Source: Deltaproteobacteria bacterium (GTDB lineage: Bacteria; Desulfobacterota; Binatia; HRBIN30; CADEER01). From it: DNA of 46,240 bases. The notes beneath the pieces are model-generated. The model had not been told where the DNA came from. It saw only the letters and a program-made list of their open reading frames with translations, and ran no database searches. Positions 16,816 through 25,925 of the stretch are shown piece after piece. The first letter of the stretch is position 1, and each line of letters begins with the position of its first letter. Location: contig JAJCZJ010000037.1 of the NCBI GenBank assembly GCA_029262455.1, positions 1 through 46,240 on the forward strand, read 5' to 3'. Made by a program: the position numbers and the translations under genes.

Positions 16816-17570
16816 AAGCGACTCACAGTCCCCGCCGGGTGTAGATCCGACACTTCGAAGTGCAACCCGAGTTGCTCGGCTACGGACCGCCGAACGCCCA
16901 CACAGTTGATGTTCTCCGGAAACGAGAGATAGCCCGCATCACCGAGTAGTCGGCGGGAATCGCTCCCTTCGGCGGGCGTCATCGCGTGGCGCTCGAAGTG
17001 GACGATCGCAGGCTTGATTCGCTCGAAGTCGAAAAGACGAAGCAACGAGTAGTCGTAGCCCTCGGCATCCATTTGCAGGAGGTCGAGGTGCTTGATGTCG
17101 CATTTCTCGAACAGTGCCTCGAACGTGACGGTACGGACTCGCTCCGTTCCGACATAGTCGTCGACTCGGTCCGGAAGCTGGTCACGTTCACGCCCTATGT
17201 TCCGTTCGATGTACCCCTCCTCTATATGGCGGGTCAGATTGCCTTTGACGAGAGAGGCCAACCCCGTAGCCCATCGACTTTGGGAGAACGGCAGGACGAA
17301 GAGATCTCGAAATCCGACTCGGTCGGAAACCGCAGCGTTCTCGAACTCGAGGCCGGTACAACCTCGATAGTGCGGCAGGAGTTGATCTTCGAAGACCCGT
17401 TTCTGCGGCTCGATCAGGACGCCACGCCACCCAAGATCACGCACAAACTGGCAGATCGGATCATTCACCAACCCGTCGTTGGCCCCGATCTGGAGGAAGA
17501 AGAAGTCGGATACAGTCGCCACGTAGATTTGGATTAGATCCGAGAAGCTCCTCACCAACCGCGGTTCCAT
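16812..17570 (-). CDS. FkbM-family SAM-dependent methyltransferase
   Basis: 252 residues from ATG 17570; GTG 17624 would add 18 residues and neither has a strong ribosome binding site. Motif I, FFFLQIGANDGLVND, binds S-adenosylmethionine, followed by the acidic end of strand 2 (GVLIEPQ). The FkbM hallmark is DLLQMDAEGYDYSLLRLFDFERIKPAIVHFE. The family methylates hydroxyl groups on sugars or polyketides; here the acceptor is unknown. It sits between a GDPD lipoprotein and an amidohydrolase lipoprotein. The GDPD gene ends about 140 bp before this start (88 bp for the GTG start). Confidence 0.85.
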   Translation of the reverse strand: MEPRLVRSFSDLIQIYVATVSDFFFLQIGANDGLVNDPICQFVRDLGWRGVLIEPQKRVFEDQLLPHYRGCTGLEFENAAVSDRVGFRDLFVLPFSQSRWATGLASLVKGNLTRHIEEGYIERNIGRERDQLPDRVDDYVGTERVRTVTFEALFEKCDIKHLDLLQMDAEGYDYSLLRLFDFERIKPAIVHFERHAMTPAEGSDSRRLLGDAGYLSFPENINCVGVRRSVAEQLGLHFEVSDLHPAGTVSRL

Positions 17571-17711
17571 CGCCAAGAGTTCTGTCAAAGACCGAACGCC
17601 AGCGGAATGTGACCGATGATACACGGGAGCGAGCCGGGATGGGACGAAACGAATGGGACGACAGCCCGTATGCCGCCGTCTCCCGCATGACTCATGCCTC
17701 TGTCATGCACT

Positions 17712-18578
17712 TCAGGAGTCGCCCAGGAGTCCGATGAGCTGCTCCGTGTCGTCGACGATGAAGCCGTCGACACCGAGCGCCAGGATCTCCTGCATCTGGT
17801 CGTCGGCGCCCCAGGCGTGGACCAGCAGACCAAGCCGGTGCGCCCGGTCGACGAAGGCGGTTGTGAGCACCTCGACCCCCTCAAAGAAGGGCGGGACCTG
17901 CAGGAAGCGCGCCGGCGCCTCGTAGGTGCTCTCGTTCTCCGGTGAAAGTACGAAGAACGGAATCACCTCGGCCGGCGAATAGCTGGTCAGGACATCCGGG
18001 GCTGCGGCGCGAAACTGTTGGATCAGATCGTCGCTGAACGACGCAACCAGCACTTTGTCGCGCATGTTGAAGCGATCCAGCAGATCGACGAAGGTTCCAA
18101 CCACCGACGCCGGGTTCTCAGCCTTGATCTCAATGTTCATGGCAACACCCGCGAAACGCTCGAAGATTTCTTCGAGCGTCGGAACTCGCAGTCCCATGCC
18201 ACGATAGGGATACGTCGCGCCACTGTCCTGCGTGTAGTCGTAGCCGGCGTCGAGCTCTCGAATCTCGTCGAGACTGAAGTCCTCGACCGGCCCTTGCCCG
18301 TCCGTCGTGCGATTCACCGTCCGATCGTGCATCAGGACGAGAACCCCGTCACTGGTCGCCCGAAAGTCCATCTCCAAAACATCGACCCCCTGCGCCAGTG
18401 CGCGTTCGTAGTTGAGAATCGTATGCTCCGGCGCCAACCGGTTGCCGCCCCGGTGCGCGATCACGAGGACCCGATCGGCAAGCAGAGTGTTCTCCGCTGG
18501 ACCATCGTCATCCGATCCACAGGACGCGAAACCGGCGAAGAAGAGAGCTGCAACGATTAGGCGTTTGTCTGTAGTCAT
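17712..18578 (-). CDS. Glycerophosphodiester phosphodiesterase lipoprotein
   Basis: ATG 18578 has GAGGGGG directly upstream and starts a lipoprotein signal (RLIVAALFFAGFASC, then GSDDD), so the longer frame to 18638 is not used. 288 residues. The GDPD domain is clear: IAHRGGNRLAPEHT (catalytic His, then Arg), the metal ligands in VLEMDFRATSDG, the second His in VLMHDRTVNRTTDG, NIEIKAE, and the C-terminal VHAWGADD. These enzymes cleave glycerophosphodiesters to glycerol-3-phosphate and an alcohol. Anchoring to the envelope suggests scavenging of phospholipid head groups. First gene of the minus-strand run. Confidence 0.92.
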   Translation of the reverse strand: MTTDKRLIVAALFFAGFASCGSDDDGPAENTLLADRVLVIAHRGGNRLAPEHTILNYERALAQGVDVLEMDFRATSDGVLVLMHDRTVNRTTDGQGPVEDFSLDEIRELDAGYDYTQDSGATYPYRGMGLRVPTLEEIFERFAGVAMNIEIKAENPASVVGTFVDLLDRFNMRDKVLVASFSDDLIQQFRAAAPDVLTSYSPAEVIPFFVLSPENESTYEAPARFLQVPPFFEGVEVLTTAFVDRAHRLGLLVHAWGADDQMQEILALGVDGFIVDDTEQLIGLLGDS

Positions 18579-18900
18579 CCCCCTCGACTCGCACACGACG
18601 ACAACAACCTCAATGGAGACAAAGATTGCGGACAACACTATTGAGCGTGGTGTGTGTCATTCTTCTTCCCTTGGCCACCGGTTCGACACACCAAAACCTC
18701 TCTAAACTAGAGGATGGGCTGACTCAAAGTCGTTGACACGTTCCGAATACTTGCGACCAGACGTGCTGCAACAGACGATTGACCACCTCGACCTCGGCGC
18801 GAGACTACCTCCAGAGTGAGCCAGAGGCCGCGCGGAGCGAAACTTGCGTCGGCGCAGCAATTTTGAGACGACTGTTTCAAAGGTTGAAAGGAGAGCCGCG
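18579..18900. promoter_or_regulatory. Divergent intergenic region, 322 bp
   Basis: This region lies between two genes transcribed outward, so both promoters should be here. Visible: a TTGACA hexamer at 18733-18738 facing right, without a good -10 partner; a short hairpin CCTCT/AGAGG near 18697-18713; and the ribosome binding site AAAGGAG at about 18887-18893 for the right-hand gene. Nothing else is recognisable. Confidence 0.4.
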
Positions 18901-20229
18901 ATGCCATTTCCAGCGAACCTGCCACTTTCCGACGCACAGAAGGCGTTCGACAATCTCAACGAGATAGGAACGGTAGTGACGCTGCGCGGCGGGCCTCACC
19001 ACGCCTCCCTTTCGGAATCACACTTGCAAGGCATCGCCCAGTATTTTGATCCCCAGGGTAGGCGATACTACTTGATCACCCAGAATCGGCATGACCATAC
19101 CGATGGCTCCATCTATCTGTTTTCTGACACCGAGTATATCGGCGCTGTCCTGCTGCACGTCGATCTCGGAGCCACGGAATCTGCGCACGACAGGTTCAAT
19201 CATCCGGGCGGCCTGCAATGTGTCGGCGACTACTTTGTGGTTCCAGTTCAAACACAAGATTACAAGAGTACTTATATCCAGCTCTACTCGATCAGCGCGC
19301 CGACAGGCCAACCTCCGGCAATCAGCCTCGCCGTAAATGACTACATCCCAGAATGGCGTCATCTCGGCATCGGTAGTATTGGCGTGGGAGCGGCAAAGGA
19401 CACGCTCTGCGTGGCCGGATTGGACGGGAGCACCTTGCTTTTCTTCGCCTCTACCAGCGGGGATATTACCCGGCCAGAGTTCGCGCCCGCAGGCTCCTAC
19501 GAGATCCCCTCCGAGATCACCTTCTTCGAGTCCGTCGTCAAGCTGGCTCCGCAGTTTGTGCAGATCGTAACCGACACCGACGACAATCTATACGTCGTTA
19601 TCCATACAGTTATCAACGATGCCTCACTCTCTTACACTGATCTCGCATTCCTGTTTTCCTTGGACTTTGAGACGACATCTGATGGCTCGATGACGCCGAC
19701 CTTAAAGCTGCTCAAAGAACGTCATTTCGTGTGTGAGGGGACTTCTGGCGCAGCAGGAATTTCCTTCCGATTCGCCGTCGGCGTCTCGGTCGTGCCGGGG
19801 AGCCACTTGCAGCTTCTCGCAACCGCGCGTGTGATGGGCAGAACCTGCGAAATCGACAAGTTTTATCGGATGCCCGATCCACCGGCCAAGCCCGAGGGGC
19901 TAATCACACGTTGGCTGGTGTATCCAGGCCGCGACGCAAAACGAGACGATCGCGCTGTAGACTTGCTCGAGGGCCAGAAGGCCAAGGTTGTTGTCTATCT
20001 ACCCGAGATGGCACGGGAGGAGTTTCGGTTTACACTGAAGCGCGAAAGGAAGGATCACGACGATTCCTCGATCACAGAGCGAATCGGAAACGGATCAAGC
20101 GTCACCGCTGACAGTGACTGGAGCGACTTTGGCGATCGAATCTACCTCGGCGACCGTGGTGGTTCAGACGAGCCCGCCTGGAATTCGTGCCCCGCCTTCT
20201 ATGTCGATCTGGTACGGGTCGACGGCTAA
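18901..20229 (+). CDS. Hypothetical protein, 442 residues, possible beta-propeller
   Basis: ATG 18901 has AAAGGAG 7 nt upstream, so the longer frame from 18844 is rejected. No signal peptide and no membrane segment are seen. The first 300 residues have blade-like beta strands (YYLITQNRHDHTDGSIYLFSD, DYFVVPVQTQDYKSTYIQLY, DTLCVAGLDGSTLLFFAST, NLYVVIHTVINDASLSYTDLAFLFS). The last 90 residues form a separate beta-rich region ending WNSCPAFYVDLVRVDG, vaguely like a PLAT or lectin sandwich. I do not recognise the family. Convergent features are absent and a small hairpin follows 28 bp after the stop. A cytosolic or non-classically exported sensing role would be guesswork. Confidence 0.7.
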   Translation: MPFPANLPLSDAQKAFDNLNEIGTVVTLRGGPHHASLSESHLQGIAQYFDPQGRRYYLITQNRHDHTDGSIYLFSDTEYIGAVLLHVDLGATESAHDRFNHPGGLQCVGDYFVVPVQTQDYKSTYIQLYSISAPTGQPPAISLAVNDYIPEWRHLGIGSIGVGAAKDTLCVAGLDGSTLLFFASTSGDITRPEFAPAGSYEIPSEITFFESVVKLAPQFVQIVTDTDDNLYVVIHTVINDASLSYTDLAFLFSLDFETTSDGSMTPTLKLLKERHFVCEGTSGAAGISFRFAVGVSVVPGSHLQLLATARVMGRTCEIDKFYRMPDPPAKPEGLITRWLVYPGRDAKRDDRAVDLLEGQKAKVVVYLPEMAREEFRFTLKRERKDHDDSSITERIGNGSSVTADSDWSDFGDRIYLGDRGGSDEPAWNSCPAFYVDLVRVDG

Positions 20230-20257
20230 GGACGGAGCCGAGTCACGAATACAAGAA

Positions 20258-20277
20258 GGTTCAGCAAGGACTGAACC
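20258..20277 (+). terminator. Short hairpin after the 18901 gene
   Basis: GGTTCAG pairs with CTGAACC over a 6-nt loop, 28 bp past the stop. There is no T-tract; a weak terminator or processing site. Confidence 0.35.
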
Positions 20278-20318
20278 GGGGGGTGGTCACCTAGGTCAAC
20301 TGTTAGTGTCACCTGTTA

Positions 20319-20804
20319 GGGTCGGACCAACTCAAGTAGAAAGAATCATTGAATAATGCGGTGAGAATGGCATCTAATTCGGGCGTAGGCCCGCCATTTT
20401 GCCCCTCGAATGGTCGGTCTATGGAAGTCTGCGATGCCCCGAGCCCATCGACACAGGATTCCCGGACAGGTCTGCATTGCGGGGCGGTGCCACCGCCGTC
20501 ACTTCCTGTCGAAGTTCGCCCGCGACCGACGACGCTGGGTGTCGTGGCTGCACGAGGTGCGAAAGCGCTACGAGCGAGGCCGATCGCTGTCGAGCGGCGG
20601 AGTGTCGTGGAGCGAGTGCAGGAGCAACTCGGGAAGAGCGCGCGCTACCGGAAGATCGATGCGATCGAAGGGGCAGGGTGCTTCGTGAGCTGCCTGCCCC
20701 GTACGGCCGCGATTCCGATACGAAAATGGGCAGCGCAAGCGCGAAATCGGCCTTAGATTCGGGATGAAGTTGTTTGATTACGGCGGCTTGCGGTGGTCCG
20801 ACCC
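20319..20804 (+). mobile_element. Element A: RAYT-derived relic with both terminal inverted repeats
   Basis: The left end GGGTCGGACCAACTCAAG and the right end CTTGCGGTGGTCCGACCC are near-perfect inverted repeats (16 of 18). The inside begins AGAAAGAATCATTGAATAATG, identical to element E, then carries the start of a transposase reading frame and, after an internal deletion, its 3' region. The right 200 bp match elements B, C and D. 486 bp. Too short to encode a working transposase, so a non-autonomous or dead copy. Confidence 0.8.
20434..20688 (+). pseudogene. RAYT (Y1-type, REP-associated) transposase remnant in element A
   Basis: The frame from ATG 20434 reads MPRAHRHRIPGQV, then a Cys/His stretch and HFLSKFARDRRRWVSWL, the typical N-terminus of REP-associated tyrosine transposases. 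It then jumps to a C-terminal part (about WSECRSNSGRARATGRS), losing the middle that should hold the HUH motif and catalytic Tyr. Cannot be active. Confidence 0.75.
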
Positions 20805-20956
20805 CTGCAGGACGCCCTGCAGGACGCCTCACAAGACTCGCCTAGCTAGCGCGAGCTCCACGGCGATTGGGGACCCGGGCGACCTGCTTGCTAATCGGCA
20901 ACCAGGGCAGATAAACTCAGTGAGTTTCTTGGGCCGCGTAACCGGGGAGGAATGCC

Positions 20957-23281
20957 GTGGGAAGTCACTTCAAAACTTTTGCTTTGTGCTCCATTGCGAG
21001 CGCTTTCATGTCGGCCAGTGTCTTCGCGATCGACACACCGATCAGCGGCAAGAAACTCGTTGTCAAGAGCGAGCCGGTATCGAGCAAACGCAAGTTCCTC
21101 TTCAAGTCGGTCAAAGAGACAGCGATCGCCCCGACCTTCCCCAATCCGCAGGGTCCAGCGGGCTCGTCGCTGACGGTTCATGCATTGCAGTGCACCGGGA
21201 CGCCACCGAGCGAGTCCTGCGTGGCCGACGAATCGACCGGACCGATTGCGCTCGACCCGACATACTGGCGGGGCCTCGGCAATCCCCCCGGATCCAAGGG
21301 CTACAAATACAAGGACAAGACGGCTACCGAAGGCGGGGTCAAAGTGGTCGTTCTCAAACGCGACAAACTAATCATCAAGGCGCTCGGCCCGAATTGGCCC
21401 TGGGCCCCAAGCGGCCCGGCCGACCGCGTGCAGGTCGAGTTTCGCGTCGCCGACGAGCGCTATTGCGCGGAGTTCGGCGGGGTCGCCACTAAGAACGATG
21501 CCGGGTTGATGACGTTCAAAGACGCGCCCGCTCCGGCCTCGTGTTCCTCGGCGGAGGCCTGCGGCAACGGATTGGTCGAAGGCGAAGAAGAGTGCGACGA
21601 CGGCAATCAGCAGGGCGGCGACGGCTGTGAAGCCGACTGCACTTGTGGGCCGTGCGGTTGCCTAGTCTTCGATAGTACCTGGGAGACCATCCAAACCGTC
21701 ATTTTCGACAACTACGGCTGCACCGATCCAATCTGTCATGGGGCCGCAGGCCAGGGCGGACTCGACCTCACGCCCAACGTCGCGTACCAGAATCTCGTCG
21801 GAGTGTCTTCGCAGATTGACCCGGCGTTGGCGCGCGTCGAGCCAGGCGACCAGGACCTTTCGGTTCTATGGCTCAAGCTCGCCGAGAAGACGTTCGCAGA
21901 TCCCGACATCGCGCCGGGCGGCGGCATGCCCGCGTCCGGGTCCGCCATCACTACCGATGAGTTGCAAGGGGTGATGGACTGGATCCGGGCAGGCGCTTCC
22001 GAGACTGCAGTGGTTCCGGGTACGGACGCACTCTTCGACAGCTGCCTGCCGCCGCCCAACCCCGGCAAGATTCCGCAACCCGACCCGCCGGCGACCGGGA
22101 CCGGCGTGCAGCTCTTGCAAACCCCGTGGCCGCTACCGGCGCAGTCCGAGAGCGAGATCTGCATGAGCACGTTCTACGACTTCACCGGCCCCGGATTGGT
22201 GCCGGCGTCGGCCAAAACACCTTGCCCATGGGGAGCGACCACGGCCAACCCGACCGGCGAGTGCATCCAGTGGCACTACCAAGGGCTGTACCAGGACCCA
22301 CAGTCCCATCACAGCATCATCGACTTTTATCGCGGCAGTGCGGACTGGAATAACTCGGGATGGGGCACTTGGACGTACAAGGGAGGCCCCAACGACGGCC
22401 AGACGTGCAATCCAACGTCGGTCGACGCGACCGGCATCAACCCCGGCTGCAGTGGCGACATCGTCGTGTCACCGGCGTGTATCGGCTACGGTCCGACGGA
22501 CTACGGCGCATCGACCACGACCGACTTCAGCGGCTCGCAGGAGCCCCTCTACACCTTCGACTTCGCCGACGGCGTCTACGCCCTCATGCCGATCCGCGGG
22601 ATCATCACGTGGAACTCACACGCTTTCAATCTGACCACCTTCGACACCACGATGGAGCAGTACCTCAACATCGAGTTCGCCGCCGCGCCCGATCAGCTGT
22701 ACCAGGCCCAGGCGATCTTCGACGACGACGATATCTTCGCTCAACAGGTGCCACCGTTCCAGACGCGAGAGTACTGTGACCAGTACATCGCGCCGAGCGG
22801 GGCAAATATCTTTCACCTCAACTCCCACATGCACAAGCGCGGCGTGCTCTTCCGAATCTGGGAGCCGCCCAACTCCTCCTGTGGCAGCGGCTGCACGGCT
22901 CCTGCGGGTGCGCCGGACTACACGAGCACCGACTACTCCGACCCGTTGCACCTCTACTTCGACCCACCGCAGGTCTACACGGGAACGACGAACAACAGGC
23001 GTTTCGTCTACTGTGCTCTCTATGACAACGGCGCTTCCGATATCCAGGAGGTGAAGCGGCGATCCACATCGCCGCCAGTCCTCGTCGGCGGCCCTTGCGC
23101 CATCAGCGAGACGCGCTGCATTGGAGGTCCGCAACACGACCAGCTGTGCAACGGCAACGATTCCTTCTGTGACAGCAGCCTCGGGGCGGGCGACGGCGAC
23201 TGCGACGCCTGTCCGCTGCGCGGGGGGCTCTCCACCGAAGACGAGATGATGATCATGCTCGGGACTTACTATGTGCCGTAG
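20957..23281 (+). CDS. Exported copper type II ascorbate-dependent monooxygenase-like protein with CX4CH heme motif
   Basis: 774 residues. GTG 20957 has GGGGAGG 6 nt upstream and a signal peptide (FALCSIASAFMSASVFA). About 200-235 is one DUF4215 repeat (CGNGLVEGEEECDDGNQQGGDGCEADC). CTDPICHG (C255, C260, H261) followed by GGLDLTPNVAYQNLV looks like a cytochrome-type domain with CX4CH. The rest resembles peptidylglycine-hydroxylase-type copper monooxygenases: HH at 451-452 (SHHSIIDFYRG) in the first copper domain, HMH at 624-626 (LNSHMHKRG) and Met near 764-767 (DEMMIML) in the second. The family hydroxylates aliphatic C-H bonds using Cu and O2. The substrate is unknown. Fused heme and copper sites suggest an in-built electron donor, which is inference. 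Confidence 0.8.
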   Translation: MGSHFKTFALCSIASAFMSASVFAIDTPISGKKLVVKSEPVSSKRKFLFKSVKETAIAPTFPNPQGPAGSSLTVHALQCTGTPPSESCVADESTGPIALDPTYWRGLGNPPGSKGYKYKDKTATEGGVKVVVLKRDKLIIKALGPNWPWAPSGPADRVQVEFRVADERYCAEFGGVATKNDAGLMTFKDAPAPASCSSAEACGNGLVEGEEECDDGNQQGGDGCEADCTCGPCGCLVFDSTWETIQTVIFDNYGCTDPICHGAAGQGGLDLTPNVAYQNLVGVSSQIDPALARVEPGDQDLSVLWLKLAEKTFADPDIAPGGGMPASGSAITTDELQGVMDWIRAGASETAVVPGTDALFDSCLPPPNPGKIPQPDPPATGTGVQLLQTPWPLPAQSESEICMSTFYDFTGPGLVPASAKTPCPWGATTANPTGECIQWHYQGLYQDPQSHHSIIDFYRGSADWNNSGWGTWTYKGGPNDGQTCNPTSVDATGINPGCSGDIVVSPACIGYGPTDYGASTTTDFSGSQEPLYTFDFADGVYALMPIRGIITWNSHAFNLTTFDTTMEQYLNIEFAAAPDQLYQAQAIFDDDDIFAQQVPPFQTREYCDQYIAPSGANIFHLNSHMHKRGVLFRIWEPPNSSCGSGCTAPAGAPDYTSTDYSDPLHLYFDPPQVYTGTTNNRRFVYCALYDNGASDIQEVKRRSTSPPVLVGGPCAISETRCIGGPQHDQLCNGNDSFCDSSLGAGDGDCDACPLRGGLSTEDEMMIMLGTYYVP

Positions 23282-23321
23282 CTGCAACTCCAGGCCACGT
23301 GCGCGAAAATAGGTCGGAGTA

Positions 23322-23348
23322 GGGGGCACCGGTTACCCGGTGTCCCCC
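23322..23348 (+). terminator. Hairpin terminator after the copper monooxygenase gene
   Basis: GGGGGCACCGG pairs with CCGGTGTCCCCC, with one bulged T and a 4-nt loop, 41 bp past the stop. It is very GC-rich and lacks a T-tract. Confidence 0.55.
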
Positions 23349-23522
23349 GCACAGATCCAACTTGCGGCACCACCGCATCCCGCTCTTACCTCAGGTTTCA
23401 GTGCGCCAGGCGTCCCTCGAAATGAAGATGCACAATACGGGGCTGAGGGAGCCACTGCCGTAGACGCGATATTCGGGTTTTCCCCCCGGGTGTTAAAATC
23501 TGGGTTTCTTCCCGCCTATTTG

Positions 23523-23825
23523 ATGATGATCAACCACGTTTTTCTGAAGAGACTCCGAATCCTGGGCATCGTCGAGGGTACGTCGACGCTGATCTTGTTT
23601 GGTATCGCTATGCCGCTGAAGTACCTCGCCGGTATTCCAGCGGCAGTCACTGTCGCAGGCTCCATTCACGGCGTATTGTTCGTTGCTTTGGTCGCGATGT
23701 TTGCCGTCGGAATGAAGCGGGTCCCGATCCCGCCGCCACTCACGGCACTCGGGATCGTCGCGGCCGTGGTGCCGTTCGGCCCCTTTGTCGTCGACCGCCG
23801 CCTGAGCGACCTCGGCGCCGATTGA
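23523..23825 (+). CDS. DUF3817 family small membrane protein
   Basis: 100 residues from ATG 23523. The longer frame to 23340 adds a non-conserved segment that overlaps the previous terminator, so it is rejected. The match to DUF3817 is clear: LRILGIVEGTSTLILFGIAMPLKYLAG, then HGVLFVALVAMFAVGM and PFGPFVVDRRL. Three hydrophobic segments (about 12-28, 38-62, 74-92) predict an inner-membrane protein. The biochemical role of the family is unknown. It lies alone between the monooxygenase and patatin genes. Confidence 0.85.
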   Translation: MMINHVFLKRLRILGIVEGTSTLILFGIAMPLKYLAGIPAAVTVAGSIHGVLFVALVAMFAVGMKRVPIPPPLTALGIVAAVVPFGPFVVDRRLSDLGAD

Positions 23826-24334
23826 CAGGGGGTCGAACCCCAACGGAATCGTCGCCGACATTCGTTCGTATTGACAGGGGCGTTCCAATGGGTGTCTCCG
23901 TTTTTCCCCGCGGGGCTGAGCATCCCGGGGTTTGCCGGCGGCGATCTCGGGCGGCGAAGACCGGATATCGCCTCGTATCTCGCACTAGTCCTCGTTATGG
24001 TTTATCGGGCATAACTTCTTCCGTCCCCTTGCAGACGGGATGCCCTTCCATGCCGCGCGGGCCGGCATCGTAGGTCTCACCCGACGACTGAAAGGGCCCT
24101 ACTTCCACCTCTTCCACCTCCGCCAAGGCTTCCAACTGAGATTGTCCCGATTCGGTGGATGGTGATCAGAGTTTGTCGTTCTGCGGAATCGCTTGCGTTG
24201 GCGAAAAAAAGTCCTTGGTCCCTCATGATCGAGTTGTGTCCCTATTTGGAAAATTTGCAAGGACACTGACGCTGCAAGATGCTTCGGATGAGCCGCTTGC
24301 CTTGGCACCCATCGTGCTTAGGGAAGTGGGTACG
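23826..24334. other. 509-bp gap with a short direct repeat
   Basis: ATTGACAGGGG occurs at 23821-23831 and again at 23870-23880 (49-bp period); the first copy contains the stop of the DUF3817 gene. A pyrimidine-rich TTCCACCTCTTCCACCTCC run lies at about 24094. No gene is credible: the frame upstream of the patatin start has no conserved features. Confidence 0.5.
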
Positions 24335-25255
24335 ATGGATCGACTTAAAACAACCGCAAATCCCGCGATCGGAGTGGCGCTCGGCGGCGGTGGCGCTGCA
24401 GCGATGGCTCATATCGGGATTCTCGAGGAGCTGGAACGGGGCGGGATCCGGATCGATTGTGCAGCGGGGACGAGCGCCGGCTCTCTGGTGGCAGGTGCTT
24501 ATGCGTCGGGATGTCTCGACACGCTCGCGGATACGGTAGTCAACATTTCCTGGACCGACCTTCTCAGCCTATTCAACCCGCGCTGGCCGCGCCTCGGGCT
24601 GTTCGAAGGGCAAGGCGGCCTCGATCTGGTGAAGCCCTGCCTGGCCGAATCCATCGAGGACTTGAAGAGACCCTTCGCCGCCGTCGCCACAGACGTTCGC
24701 AGTGGTGAAGAGGTTCTTCTCGATAGCGGCCCTCTGCTCGATGCGATTCGGGCTAGCAGCGCGATTCCCGGAATTTTCACACCGCGAACGATCGAGGGTC
24801 GCATCTTGATCGACGGCGGCTTGGTCAATCCAGTGCCGGTCAGCGCCGTGCGCCGCTTGGGCGCCGACATCGTCATTGCTTCGAGCCTGTTTCCGCTTCC
24901 CGAAGGAGTCGTCGAGGGCACGGCGACGATCGCAACCGGCGGCCCGCAGCAACCGGACGAGATGGGGATTCTGGACATCCTGGCGCAAAGCAGCAGCATC
25001 GTGCAGGCGCAACTCGCTGCCTCGCGGCTACGCAACGAATCGCCCGAGGTACTCGTCATCGCGCCGACGGCCAACGTTGGATTGTTCGAGCTCCACCGCA
25101 GCGCCGAAGTGGTCGAGGCGGGACGGCGTGTCGGTCGGCTCGCCGTGCCGGCGGTACGAGCCGCGATCGAACGCTGGCACGACCGCGCTGAAGGGGACGC
25201 CTCCCCACCCTTTGCCTCCAGCACGCCCGAACACCTTGCTCCGACGATCCACTGA
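24335..25255 (+). CDS. Patatin-like phospholipase
   Basis: 306 residues from ATG 24335, 13 residues before the glycine-rich oxyanion motif; the longer frame from 24155 adds unrelated sequence. Motifs: GVALGGGGAAAMAHIGILEEL (oxyanion loop), GTSAGS (nucleophile Ser in GxSxG), and DGGLVNPVPV (catalytic Asp in DGG). The Arg usual in GGGxRG is replaced by Ala here, which occurs in some members. There is no signal peptide, so it is cytoplasmic or delivered by other means. These enzymes release fatty acids from lipids through a Ser-Asp dyad; the lipid target is unknown. The gene is monocistronic, with an inverted repeat starting 43 bp after the stop. Confidence 0.9.
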   Translation: MDRLKTTANPAIGVALGGGGAAAMAHIGILEELERGGIRIDCAAGTSAGSLVAGAYASGCLDTLADTVVNISWTDLLSLFNPRWPRLGLFEGQGGLDLVKPCLAESIEDLKRPFAAVATDVRSGEEVLLDSGPLLDAIRASSAIPGIFTPRTIEGRILIDGGLVNPVPVSAVRRLGADIVIASSLFPLPEGVVEGTATIATGGPQQPDEMGILDILAQSSSIVQAQLAASRLRNESPEVLVIAPTANVGLFELHRSAEVVEAGRRVGRLAVPAVRAAIERWHDRAEGDASPPFASSTPEHLAPTIH

Positions 25256-25297
25256 CCAGGCGTTTCGCAACGGACGGCTAGTCACCTTCGGTCGATA

Positions 25298-25394
25298 TCG
25301 GGAAATCGGTGACAAGTACCGACTGGCTACATAGCCCCATAGAAAACAAGGAGAATCGAGAACAACTTCATACCTTGTTACCGATTTCTCCCGA
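25298..25394. repeat. Imperfect long inverted repeat downstream of the patatin gene
   Basis: TCGGGAAATCGGTGACAAG (25298-25316) is nearly the reverse complement of CTTGTTACCGATTTCTCCCGA (25374-25394), with one mismatch and a 2-base bulge; the spacer is 57 nt. It could be a REP-like palindrome, a decayed small element, or a terminator with a large loop. It is adjacent to element B. Confidence 0.6.
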
Positions 25395-25504
25395 TTTTCC
25401 ACCGCGGCAATTGCGCTTCCCCCTATCGTCGGAGGTCACTCGGCCGCCGGTCTATGTCCGTGTTGGGTCTATCCGTGTTGGGTCGGACCAACTCAAGGAA
25501 TTCC

Positions 25505-25925
25505 CCGCGGTGGGTTGGTCGGCGTACTCGCCGCAAAACGTGATCGATGTGGAGTCATTGTGAATTCGGGCCATATCGATTCCGAACTCCCTCACCATGT
25601 GCACGATGATCCGTGTCATCATCGAGCGGCGATCGATCGAAAAGAGTTTGTCGAACAGGCGCCCGAGGCGATCGTCATTGATCAGGGCGACCTGCTCTTC
25701 TGCGAGTTCCAGCCACATTGGATCGAAGCGCTTGGCCCACTGGGAAACGCCGTACATCGGATGGCGGGAAAGCACGAAGTTGCGCACGAGCAGTAACGCT
25801 GCGTCGGCGTGCGGCAGCTTCAAGCGTGCGTCGGGCTTGCCGAATGCTTCTGTGAAGAACGAATGCAGCCGGAGTCGTTCGATCAGCGGTTGAATCAACG
25901 GATGTGCGGCGATCTCATCGGGGCT
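25505..25925 (-). pseudogene. Truncated IS1634-family transposase (DUF4277 N-terminal region)
   Basis: The minus frame reads AHPLIQPLIERLRLHSFF, ALLLVRNFVLSRHPMYG, FDPMWLELAEEQVALINDD and IDMARIHNDSTSITFCGEYA, the characteristic N-terminal part of IS1634/IS4-group transposases, ending about ADQPT. Everything after this, including the DDE catalytic core, is missing; at 25497 the sequence gives way to the terminal repeat. It has no start codon in a natural context and begins where the RAYT sequence resumes at about 25926. Confidence 0.8.

Noticed and set aside
20399-20767. 122-residue frame in element A as a real gene
   Set aside because: A shadow frame of the decayed RAYT; no conservation of the reading frame between copies A and E.
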